A stretch of DNA of 49,107 nt from Candidatus Gemmiger stercorigallinarum. Its GTDB lineage: Bacteria; Bacillota; Clostridia; Oscillospirales; Ruminococcaceae. Made by a program: the position numbers and the translations under genes. A model generated the notes under the pieces. It was given only the letters and a program-made list of their open reading frames with translations. It was not told the origin of the DNA and ran no database searches. Shown here in pieces: positions 34,094 through 41,590 of this stretch (position 1 is its first letter; each line of letters begins with the position of its first letter). The stretch is taken from NCBI GenBank assembly GCA_019119495.1, contig DWWX01000005.1:1-49107 (forward strand). Reading direction: 5' to 3'.

Positions 34094-35080
34094 ATGAACC
34101 GTAAAAAACTGCTGCCGCTGGCCGTGCTGGCCGGCGTGGTGTTGCTGCTGGCCGCGGCGCTGCTGGCCGTTACCCTGCTGAACCGCCGGCAGGACGGGGA
34201 GGAGAGCGGCATCGCCCTCTTTTCGGTCTCGGCCGGGGAGGTGACCGCCCTGTCCTACCAGGACGGCAGCACCGACGTGGCGCTGACCCAGAATGAGGAC
34301 GGCGGCTGGACGCTGGAGAGTGACCCGCTGCTGCCCATCGACAGCGATACCGTCACCGATCTGCTGGACAGCCTGACCGGCCTGACCGCCCTGCGGGATT
34401 TGAGCGGCGAGACGCTGGAAAGCGCCCAGCTGGGCTTTGACAGCCCCGCCATGACCTTTGCCTTTACCGCCGGCGGCACCGACTATACGCTGACCGTGGG
34501 CGCCGAGAACAGCATTGCCGGGGCCTATTACGTCCGGCTGGGGGACGGCGGCGTTTATACCGTGTCCACCTCCAGCTTTTCGACGCTGTGCAAAACGCCG
34601 CGGCAGCTGTACGCCACCCAGGACATCACCGACATGGAGTCCACCGACGTGGCCGCCATGACGCTGGACACCGGCAGTGAGGTGCTGTCCTTCACCCGCG
34701 GCGGGGACGGCAGCTGGACGCTGGATGAGGACCCCGCCTACGCCCTGGACCAGGACGCCGTGGCGCTGATGGCCAACACCATCTGCTCGCTGACCAGCAG
34801 CTGGAGCATCACCGCCCCCGCTGCCGATGTGCAGTACGGGCTGGACACGCCCGCCGCCGTGGTGACGCTGACCGACGGCGACGGCCGCACGGTGCAGTGC
34901 ACCTTTGGCGGCACCGACCCGGACGACGACAGCGTCGCCTATCTGCGGGCCTCCACCGACGAGAGCGTCGTCTACGAGATCGCCGCCAACCACCTGTCGG
35001 TCTTTGCCCAGACCAAAGTGTCGCTCCAGGCGGACACCGACACGGCCGAGACCGCCACCGCCGAGAGCGCGGCCGGCTGA
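34094..35080 (+). CDS. DUF4340-like ABC-associated protein
   Basis: 328 aa. An N-terminal signal anchor (about 7-26, LLPLAVLAGVVLLLAAALL) precedes an extracytoplasmic beta-rich domain with two similar halves: each has a GSWTLD/GGWTLE strand followed by a Leu-rich helix of LLDSLTGL or MANTICSL type. The DUF4340 family accompanies GldG-like transporters. GGGAGG precedes ATG 34094. It ends the operon before a strong terminator. Its role is unknown. Confidence 0.85.
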   Translation: MNRKKLLPLAVLAGVVLLLAAALLAVTLLNRRQDGEESGIALFSVSAGEVTALSYQDGSTDVALTQNEDGGWTLESDPLLPIDSDTVTDLLDSLTGLTALRDLSGETLESAQLGFDSPAMTFAFTAGGTDYTLTVGAENSIAGAYYVRLGDGGVYTVSTSSFSTLCKTPRQLYATQDITDMESTDVAAMTLDTGSEVLSFTRGGDGSWTLDEDPAYALDQDAVALMANTICSLTSSWSITAPAADVQYGLDTPAAVVTLTDGDGRTVQCTFGGTDPDDDSVAYLRASTDESVVYEIAANHLSVFAQTKVSLQADTDTAETATAESAAG

Positions 35081-35111
35081 TCCCCCGCCCCGCTTTCTTT
35101 CCATCAAAACG

Positions 35112-35156
35112 CCGCCCTCGGCTGCCAACACAGGCAGCCGGGGGCGGTTTGCTGTT
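35112..35156 (+). terminator. Terminator of the Gld-like ABC operon
   Basis: A 15-bp stem (35112-35126 with 35133-35147), nearly perfect with a 6-nt loop, then TTTGCTGTTT. It is 31 nt after the DUF4340 stop. Confidence 0.8.
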
Positions 35157-35162
35157 TGCGGC

Positions 35163-35209
35163 ATAAAAAGCCACAGCAGCCCCGCGCATTGCTGCACGGG
35201 GCTGCTGTG
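35163..35209 (-). terminator. Terminator of the [FeFe] hydrogenase gene
   Basis: A perfect 13-bp stem (35172-35184 with 35197-35209) with a 12-nt loop. On the minus strand it is followed by GCTTTTTATG. It faces the other terminator between these convergent units. Confidence 0.88.
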
Positions 35210-35270
35210 TTCGGCATTGGTCCTGTAAACTGCCGTATGTGCCCTGCCTATTGGGCGACGACAGGACACA

Positions 35271-36794
35271 TCAATATTTCAGGTAATCCAGGCTGTCCTT
35301 GTACTCGGTGTCAAGGGCGGATGCCATGGGTGCCTGGGCCTTGTACTTGGTCAGCATCGCGGCGCTCTTGGCGGGGTCCGCCAGGGTGCCGGCGCCGGCA
35401 ATGCATCCGCCGGGGCAGGCCATGCCTTCCAGCAGATAGCCGTTGTATTTTCCGGCCTTTGCCATCATCATCATCTTGCGGCAATCGGCCAGGCCCTGGG
35501 CGGAAGCCACCTTGACCTCGCGGCCGGGGTCCAGCTTGTGGATGGCGTTGACCACCGCCTGGGCCACGCCGCCGGACACCGCAAAGCCGCGGCCGTCGGC
35601 GCTGGCGTCGTTGAACGCCTCGGCGGGGTCGTCGGGCAGGCTGGCAAAGTCCACTTCCTTCGCCTCAAACATGCCCATCAGTTCCTCAAAGGTCAGCACA
35701 AAGTCCACCTCGCTGCGGACGCTGCGGCGGCTGGCTTCCAGCTTTTTGGCGGCGCAGGGGCCCACAAAGCAGATGCGGGCGTCCGGCTCGTTGCGCTTGA
35801 GCAGGCGGGCGGTCAGGACCATGGGGGTCATGGTCATGCTGATGCAGTCGGCATACTGGGGGAACAGCTTTTTGGCCATCACGCTCCAGGCCGGGCAGCA
35901 GGAGGTGCCCATAAAGGGGTGCTTCTCCGGCACCTCGGCCATAAAGTCCTTGGCCTCGTCAATGGTGCACAGGTCGGCGCCGATGGCGACCTCGGCCACG
36001 CCGGCAAAGCCCAGCTGCTTCATGGCGGTGCGCAGCTTGGACGGCGTCAGGCCGGGGAACTGGTTGACAAAGGCGGGGGCAACGATGGCAATGACCTTGT
36101 CGCCGCGCTTGATGGACTTGATCAGCTGGAACAGCTGGCCCTTGTCCACAATGGCGCCGAAGGGGCAGTTGACCAGGCACATGCCGCAGGACACGCACTT
36201 GTCGTAGTCGATCTCGGCACGGCCGTACTTGTCGGAATGGATGGCGTCCATGCCGCAGGCCTTGGCGCAGGGGCGCTCGACCTTGATGATCGCGCCGTAG
36301 GGGCAGGCGCTGACGCAGCGGCCGCACTTGACGCAGAGGCCCTGGTCGATATGGCTTCTGCCGTTGACAAAGCTGATGGCCTTTTTGGGGCAGACTTCCT
36401 GGCAGGGATGCGCCAGGCAGCCCTGGCACATATCGGTGACCTTGACGACCTTTTCCGGGCAGCGGTTGCAGGCGAACTTGATGACGTTGATCAGCGGCGG
36501 CTCGTAGTACTTGTCCGCAATGACGCTTTCCTGCAGACCTTCGCTGGCGGGGACGCTCTCGTCAATGGGGCGCAGGGAGAGGCCCATGGCCAGGCGGATG
36601 CGCTCCGAGATGATGGCTCTCTCCAGGAAGATGCTGCTGCGCAGCGAATGTTCCTCGCCGGGGATGATCTCGTAGGGAAGTTCCCGCATCAGGTAATCCA
36701 GATCGGCCATTTCATCCACTTCATAGGCCATCCGGGCGACCTCGGTAAACACCTTGCGGCGGATGTCCGTAACAGGGGTGTAAATACCTCTCAT
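35271..36794 (-). CDS. [FeFe] hydrogenase, group-B-like, monomeric
   Basis: 507 aa. All three H-cluster motifs are present: TSCCPAW (297-303), GPCAAKK (345-351) and EGMACPGGC (456-464). TSCCPAW, rather than the TSCCPGW of prototypical enzymes, points to the group B lineage. Ahead of it lie several cysteine motifs for [4Fe-4S] clusters: CNRC (109-112), CQGCLAHPCQEVC (123-135), CVKCGRCVSAC (154-164), CAKAC (176-180) and CVSCGMCLVNC (200-210). It probably couples ferredoxin to H2. No HydEFG maturation genes are in the window. GGAG lies 8 nt before ATG 36794. Confidence 0.93.
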   Translation of the reverse strand: MRGIYTPVTDIRRKVFTEVARMAYEVDEMADLDYLMRELPYEIIPGEEHSLRSSIFLERAIISERIRLAMGLSLRPIDESVPASEGLQESVIADKYYEPPLINVIKFACNRCPEKVVKVTDMCQGCLAHPCQEVCPKKAISFVNGRSHIDQGLCVKCGRCVSACPYGAIIKVERPCAKACGMDAIHSDKYGRAEIDYDKCVSCGMCLVNCPFGAIVDKGQLFQLIKSIKRGDKVIAIVAPAFVNQFPGLTPSKLRTAMKQLGFAGVAEVAIGADLCTIDEAKDFMAEVPEKHPFMGTSCCPAWSVMAKKLFPQYADCISMTMTPMVLTARLLKRNEPDARICFVGPCAAKKLEASRRSVRSEVDFVLTFEELMGMFEAKEVDFASLPDDPAEAFNDASADGRGFAVSGGVAQAVVNAIHKLDPGREVKVASAQGLADCRKMMMMAKAGKYNGYLLEGMACPGGCIAGAGTLADPAKSAAMLTKYKAQAPMASALDTEYKDSLDYLKY

Positions 36795-37138
36795 GTTGAC
36801 AGCTCCTTAATACAGCATTCTTTGGATATTGCTTTGACTGCCCTGCCCCTGCCTCTCTGCTGCGGGAAGATCCCGCCGGGCACAATGCAGTCCCTGTTAA
36901 AATATTACCAAAAGCAGCTTCGATTTACAAGGGGGAATGCTGATTTTTTGCAAAAAATCGTGCAGGCAGGCAAATCAGCCGCAGGGCGCCGCCTGTGCGG
37001 CGCCGCCGGATCGCGGCAGGGCGCTAGGCGGGGCGGCATTTTTTCAAACTGCCTCATTGCAAGGGCGGGGAAAACCTGTTACGCTGTGGGTAACGGGGCG
37101 CACGGCCCGGATCGCCACACCACAGCAGGAGGTTTCTC
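36795..37138. other. Control region between the [FeFe] hydrogenase and ATL genes
   Basis: 344 nt, divergent. It holds the hydrogenase promoter (36902-36930, minus) and a perfect 18-bp palindrome GATTTTTTGCAAAAAATC (36942-36959), a possible operator or part of a terminator. A GC-rich stretch with GGCGCCGCC palindromes follows. For the plus-strand gene a weak TTGCAA-17-TACGCT pair near 37057-37085 is the best promoter guess. Confidence 0.5.
36902..36930 (-). promoter_or_regulatory. Promoter of the [FeFe] hydrogenase
   Basis: On the minus strand TTGTAA (36925-36930), 17-nt spacer, TAATAT (36902-36907). The -35 is the same hexamer as that of the ech promoter. The leader would be about 100 nt. 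The palindrome at 36942-36959 sits 11 bp upstream of the -35. Confidence 0.55.
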
Positions 37139-37621
37139 ATGGCAAACGAGGAAAAGAAGGATTTCAACGCGATGCTTGCCCAGGACAACGGCATGCCCAA
37201 GCTCCAAATCGTCACCGACCCGGCCACCATCCGCAGATACGGCGGCAGCCGCATGTATTTTGCCCCGCCGCGGGATTACGACCGCGCCATGCGGCAGGTG
37301 CCGCCGGGGCGCGTCACCACGGTGGGCGCGCTGCGCGAGGCCTTTGCCAAAGCGAACGGCGCAGACTTCACCGACCCCATCACCGCCGGCATTTTTGTAT
37401 CCATTGCCGCCTGGGCCAGCTTCCAGCGCACCGGCGACGAGACGCCCTACTGGCGCACGCTGAAAGCCGGCGGCGAGCTGAACCCCAAATATCCCGGCGG
37501 TGTGGAAGCCCAGCGCGCCCGCCTGGAGGCCGAAGGCCACACCATCCTGGCCCGCGGGCGCAAGAATGTCCGGTATTATGTAAAAGACTACGAGAACGTC
37601 CTGTTTGTGCCGCAGGTGTGA
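37139..37621 (+). CDS. MGMT-family alkyltransferase-like protein lacking the catalytic Cys
   Basis: 160 aa. The DNA-binding domain of O6-alkylguanine-DNA alkyltransferases is recognisable: VPPGRVTTVGALREAF near 54-69 (family I-P-x-G-x-V-x-T/S-Y-G) and GGELNPKYPGG...QRARLEAEGH near 111-133. The active-site PCHR is replaced by PYWR (103-106), so it cannot accept a methyl group. This matches alkyltransferase-like (ATL) proteins, which bind damaged guanine and hand it to excision repair. It has about 35 extra N-terminal residues. AGGAGG lies 6 nt before ATG. Confidence 0.75.
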   Translation: MANEEKKDFNAMLAQDNGMPKLQIVTDPATIRRYGGSRMYFAPPRDYDRAMRQVPPGRVTTVGALREAFAKANGADFTDPITAGIFVSIAAWASFQRTGDETPYWRTLKAGGELNPKYPGGVEAQRARLEAEGHTILARGRKNVRYYVKDYENVLFVPQV

Positions 37622-38718
37622 AGGAGCGGGACGGCGCGGGGGCGACATTCCCCCTTTGGGCGGCCGCCTTCAAGAAAGCCTCCCCTGCAAGGGGAGGTGG
37701 CACCGAAGGTGACGGAGGGGTGCATTGCCGCGTTGCCTTTTCCGGTATCTTTCCGGGCTGCGCAAAGCCTGCGCAGGGGCCGATGATTTTCATCGGCCCG
37801 GAGAAAGCGGCTGCTGCCGGGAAGCTCGCGGGACGATGCAAGCATCGTCCCCTACGCATGCAAGGGCCTGCCGGGTTTTGCAGGATATCTTTGCCGCCGG
37901 GCGGCGATGCACCCCTCAGTCGGCTGGCGCCGACAGCTCCCCTTGCAGGGGCGCCTTTGGAACGCTGCCGCAAAAAAGCCTCCCCTGCAAGGAGAGGTGG
38001 ATGCGCCGCAGGCGCAGACGGAGGGGTGCATTGCCGCGTTGCCTTTCCCGGTATCTTTCCGGGCTGCGCAAAGCCTGCGCAGGGGCCGATGATTTTCATC
38101 GGCCCGGAGAAAGCGGCTGCTGCCGGGAAGCTCGCGGGACGATGCGGGCATCGTCCCCTACGCATGCGAGGTAAGGCCCTGCCGGGTTTTGCAGGATATC
38201 TCTGCCGCCGGGCGGCGATGCACCCCTCAGTCGGCTGACGCCGACAGCTCCCCTTGCAGGGGCGCCTTTGGGAAACTGCCGCAAAAAAGCCTCCCCTGCA
38301 AGGGGAGGTGGCACCGAAGGTGACGGAGGGGTGCGGCACCTTGCCGGGCCTTTACGCCTGCGGGATGTTTGCGCTGCGTGCACCGGGAGCGACGCCTGCA
38401 TCAGCCCGCGCTGTCTGCGCCGCGGACAGGCAGCGGGACGATGCGAGCATCGTCCCCTACGCATGCGAGGCAGGGGCCTGCCGGGGTTTGCAGGGTATCT
38501 CTGCCGCCGGGCGGCGATGCACCCCTCAGTCGGCTGACGCCGACAACTCCCCTTGCAGGGGCGCCTTTGGAAAACCGCCGCAAAAAAGCCTCCCCTGCAA
38601 GGGGAGGTGGATGCGCCGCAGGCGCAGACGGAGGGGTGCGGCACCTTGCCGGGCCTTTACACCTGCGGGATGCTTGCGCTGCGCGCCGGCAGGCGCGCTC
38701 TCTCCAATTCCTGACTTC
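37622..38718. repeat. Tandem array of about 280-bp palindromic repeat units
   Basis: Between the convergent ATL and helicase genes lie three full units (37679-37955, 37979-38266, 38290-38565) and the left part of a fourth (38589 to about 38700), separated by 23-nt spacers ending GCCGCAAAAAAG. Each unit opens with the palindrome CCTCCCCTGCAAGGGGAGG and GGAGGGGTGC. It closes with the inverted counterpart GCACCCCTCAG...CTCCCCTTGCAGGGGCGCC. Units 1-2 share one left core and units 3-4 another. No transposase or real gene is present; long readings here are shadows. Confidence 0.9.
37830..37851 (+). repeat. Internal 10-bp hairpin of the repeat unit
   Basis: GGGACGATGC AA GCATCGTCCC followed by CCTACGCATGC. 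The same hairpin, with loop GG or GA, recurs at 38137-38158 and 38435-38456. It is the best conserved inner segment of the units. Confidence 0.85.
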
Positions 38719-38732
38719 TCATTCCTCATTGC
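38704..38732. repeat. TTCCTCATT-type intergenic motif
   Basis: CAATTCCTGACTTCTCATTCCTCATT matches in reverse orientation the AGTCAGGAATGAGGAATG motif at 12043-12060 and resembles 48540-48570. It overlaps the 3' end of the helicase gene. Confidence 0.45.
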
Positions 38733-41085
38733 CCCAAAACTCCCCCAGCGCCCGGCGCAGGGCGTCCAGCGTGTACACCGGGGTCAGGCGGTCCCAGTGG
38801 GGCGGCATCAGGCGGCGGTAACCGGGGGCGGCAAATCGGTCGTCGATCAGCAGCACCACGCCCTTGTCCTGCGGCGTGCGGATGACCCGCCCGGCCGCCT
38901 GCAGCACCTTGTTCATGCCGGGGTAGCGGTAGGCGTAGTCAAAGCCGCTGCCGCGGGTGCGCTCGAAGTAGTCCCGCAGCTGATCCTGACGGGGCCCCAC
39001 CTGGGGCAGGCCGGGGCCGACGATGGCCGCACCGATCAGCCGGGTGCCGGCCAGGTCCACGCCCTCGCCAAAGACGCCGCCCAGCACCGCAAAGCCCAGC
39101 ATCGTGCCCTGCGGGTCGGGGCAAAACTGCGCCAGGAAATCGGCGCGGCCGGCCTCGTCCAGGGCACTTTGCTGCACCAGCAGCGGGATGCCCGGGTAAG
39201 CCTCGGCAAAAGCGGCCCGCACCTGTTCCAGATAGCTGTAACTGGGGAAAAACGCCAGATAGTTGCCGGGCTTTGCCCCGACCATGGCAGCCAGGCAGCC
39301 GGCCACCTGGGCGATGCCGCCCTCCCGGTCCCTGTAGCGGGTGCTGACCTGGCAGGCCGCAAACAGGCCGAAGTTTTCCGGCGGGAAGGGGCTTTTCAGC
39401 GCCACGGCGCGGGCGTCCGGCAGGCCGCACAGGTCCTTGTAGTAGGCTGCCGGCGCCAGCGTGGCCGAAAACAGCACCGCAGCCCGCCCCAGCGCAAAGT
39501 TCGCTTTCAAAAACTCGCTGGGGTCCAGGCAGAGCTGGGTCAGGCGCAGGTCGCTGCCAAAGGCCGCTGCCTGCAAAACAAAATGGTCGTCGAAGGTCTC
39601 GGCCACCCGCAGCCAGGCGCGGATATCAAAATAGAGCTGCAGCAGGGCGGCGTGGGCCTCGGTGGGGTCGCGGTGCTCGTCCAGCCAGGCTTCCAGCGGG
39701 TCGCACAGGCGCTGGAGCACCCGGTCCAGTTCCTCGTCCCGCTCCGGGCGCATCAGCGTTTTGGCGCGGCCGCCCTCCTCCTCGCAGCGGCGGCGCCATT
39801 CCAGCAGGGCGGCGTTTACCCTGCCCAGCGCGGTCTTTAGCCGGCTTTTGCCCTTGCCCAACAGCTTGCGCGCCTGCACAAAGCTGCTTTTGAGCAGGCT
39901 TTCCGAGTGCATGTCCCGCGCCCGGTCGGGCAGGTTGTGGGCCTCGTCGATGAGGAAAATATAGTCCCCCGCCGTCTCGAAAAACCGCTTGAGCGAAACG
40001 ACCGGGTCGAACAGGTAGTTGTAGTCCCCCACCACCACGTCGCACCACAGGCTCAGGTCCAGCCCCAGCTCAAAGGGGCAGACGGTGTGGCGGCGCGCCG
40101 CGGCCTGCAATGTTTCTGCCGTGAGGGCGGTCTCGTCCAGCGCCTGCCACAGCGCCGGCTTGATGCGGTCAAAGTAGCCGTTGGCGTAGGGGCAGGCTTC
40201 GGGGGTGCACTCGCGGCTTTCGCACAGGCAGATCTTGTCCTTGGCTGTCAGCGTGATGCTGCGCAGCGCAAGGCCGGGGTTGGCGGCGTGCAGGCTGGCC
40301 AGGGCGGCCTCGGCGGCGGCGCGGGTGGTGCCGCGGGCGGTCAGGTAAAAGACCGGGCCGCCCTTCCCCACCGCCTTGAGCGCCGGGAACAGCACGCTGA
40401 TGGTCTTGCCGATGCCGGTGGGCGCCTGACACAACAGCTGCCCGCCCCCGGCGCAGACGCGGTAGACCTCGCCGATCATGGCCTTCTGGCCGGGGCGGTA
40501 ACCGCCGAACGGGAAGCGCATGGCCGCCAGGCCGGCGGCGCGCTGTTCCCGCCAGGAAGCCGCCCTCCGCGCCCAGGGGGCGTACTGTTCCAGCAGGCCG
40601 GTGACGATGCCGGTCAGTTCCCCGATGGTGTGATCGCGGGAGAAGCGCAGCGTCAGTTCCTCGTCCACCTGGTAATAGGTCAGCTGGACGCGCAGGCGGG
40701 GCAGGTCGTGCTGCACGCCGTAGATAAAGGCGTAGACCTGCCCCTGGGCCCAGTGTTCCGGCGACTGCTCGCCGGTGATGGCGTCGGCGGGCAGGGCGGT
40801 GGTCTTGATCTCGTCGATGGTGACAATGCCGTCCGGCGCGGTGAAGATGCCGTCGGCCCGGCCCTCGATGGTGTATTCCACCTCCGCGGCGGTCAGGGTA
40901 TGGCGCAAGCTGACCTCGGCGGCGTAGTCGGGGTGGGCGGCGACGGCTTCCTTTTGCAGTTTGCGGTGCAGGCGGGCCCCCTCCAGCGCCCGGTCGAAAC
41001 CGGTGAACCGGTTGTCGATGCTGCCGGTGCGCAGCAAAAACTCCACCAGCTGCCGGACCGGCAGCGTCAGGGACAGTGCGGGCAT
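38719..41085 (-). CDS. PD-(D/E)XK nuclease fused to XPD/DinG-like helicase
   Basis: 788 aa. The N-terminal domain (about 1-150) has the Cas4/RecB-like nuclease pattern: GRADGI (75-80), DEIK (D91, E92, K94) and HWAQGQVYAF (111-120). The superfamily-2 helicase follows, with Walker A APTGIGKT (221-228), iron-sulfur cysteines C286, C288, C293, C298 and CPFE (C336), DEAH (380-383), and motif VI QAAGRVIRTPQDKG near the end. It is probably a 5'-3' DNA helicase-nuclease for repair or R-loop/D-loop removal. Last gene of a long minus-strand run. GAAGG lies 8 nt before ATG 41085. Confidence 0.88.
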   Translation of the reverse strand: MPALSLTLPVRQLVEFLLRTGSIDNRFTGFDRALEGARLHRKLQKEAVAAHPDYAAEVSLRHTLTAAEVEYTIEGRADGIFTAPDGIVTIDEIKTTALPADAITGEQSPEHWAQGQVYAFIYGVQHDLPRLRVQLTYYQVDEELTLRFSRDHTIGELTGIVTGLLEQYAPWARRAASWREQRAAGLAAMRFPFGGYRPGQKAMIGEVYRVCAGGGQLLCQAPTGIGKTISVLFPALKAVGKGGPVFYLTARGTTRAAAEAALASLHAANPGLALRSITLTAKDKICLCESRECTPEACPYANGYFDRIKPALWQALDETALTAETLQAAARRHTVCPFELGLDLSLWCDVVVGDYNYLFDPVVSLKRFFETAGDYIFLIDEAHNLPDRARDMHSESLLKSSFVQARKLLGKGKSRLKTALGRVNAALLEWRRRCEEEGGRAKTLMRPERDEELDRVLQRLCDPLEAWLDEHRDPTEAHAALLQLYFDIRAWLRVAETFDDHFVLQAAAFGSDLRLTQLCLDPSEFLKANFALGRAAVLFSATLAPAAYYKDLCGLPDARAVALKSPFPPENFGLFAACQVSTRYRDREGGIAQVAGCLAAMVGAKPGNYLAFFPSYSYLEQVRAAFAEAYPGIPLLVQQSALDEAGRADFLAQFCPDPQGTMLGFAVLGGVFGEGVDLAGTRLIGAAIVGPGLPQVGPRQDQLRDYFERTRGSGFDYAYRYPGMNKVLQAAGRVIRTPQDKGVVLLIDDRFAAPGYRRLMPPHWDRLTPVYTLDALRRALGEFWGNEE

Positions 41086-41116
41086 GGAAGGGACCTTCTT
41101 TCCTTTGTGGTCGGCG

Positions 41117-41140
41117 TTTTGCCGCGGCCGGGCGGCGGGT
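41117..41140 (-). repeat. 24-bp direct repeat, copy 1
   Basis: TTTTGCCGCGGCCGGGCGGC... (24 bp) is repeated exactly at 41557-41580. This copy lies just after the SRPBCC stop codon on the minus strand. Confidence 0.9.
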
Positions 41141-41536
41141 TCAGCATCCCAGCGCCCGGCGCAGGTCGGCCAGATACCGCCGCTGCTGCTGTTTCAGGTA
41201 CAGCCGGATCAAAACCGCCGGCACCGGCGCTTTGGGTTCCACCCATTCGGTGAACAGGACGGCGGTTTTGCCCTGCCTTTCCCAAAAGATACCCTGCCAC
41301 CGGCCGCGGAGGTTTTCGTTTTCCAGTGTGAACGCCCAGCGGCGGCAGGGCTTTGCGGCGGTGACGGTGAAGGTCGTGGGGAAGCCCTGGCGGGTGTACT
41401 CCACAAACCGGCCGTCCGCTTGGACTTCCAGCCGGCTCAGGTCGCTGCGCCAGCCATAATGTTGCAGGTCAGTCACGGTGCGCCAGATGCGCCCTGCCGG
41501 GCAGGGCAGCACCGCGCGGATGGCGGAAACGATCAT
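41141..41536 (-). CDS. SRPBCC (START-like) family protein
   Basis: 131 aa. The pattern of an N-terminal strand (IVSAIRAVLPCPAGRIWRTVTDLQHYGWRSDLS), then paired strands WAFTLENENLRGRWQGIFWE and TAVLFTEWVEPKAP, and a long C-terminal helix fits the SRPBCC/polyketide-cyclase helix-grip fold, which holds hydrophobic ligands. The ligand is unknown. ATG 41536 has AGGAAG 8 nt upstream; GTG 41545 is an alternative. Both flanking gaps contain the same 24-bp sequence. Confidence 0.75.
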   Translation of the reverse strand: MIVSAIRAVLPCPAGRIWRTVTDLQHYGWRSDLSRLEVQADGRFVEYTRQGFPTTFTVTAAKPCRRWAFTLENENLRGRWQGIFWERQGKTAVLFTEWVEPKAPVPAVLIRLYLKQQQRRYLADLRRALGC

Positions 41537-41556
41537 CTGCGTCACTTCCTTTTTGG

Positions 41557-41580
41557 TTTTGCCGCGGCCGGGCGGCGGGT
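41557..41580 (-). repeat. 24-bp direct repeat, copy 2
   Basis: Exact second copy of the sequence at 41117-41140. It lies just after the stop of the P-loop ATPase gene and before the SRPBCC ribosome-binding site. The two copies flank the SRPBCC gene. Confidence 0.9.
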
Positions 41581-41590
41581 ATTTCTCTGT

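Noticed and set aside
36937-38238. A long plus-strand reading (433 codons) across the ATL gene and repeats
   Set aside because: It is out of frame with the ATL gene, which has a better ribosome-binding site and a recognisable domain. It continues into palindromic repeats and has no ribosome-binding site.
37679-38700. The regularly spaced repeats as a CRISPR array
   Set aside because: Units are about 280 bp with only 23-nt, nearly identical spacers, and the units are themselves palindromic. No cas gene is nearby. This is a mobile-element-like array.
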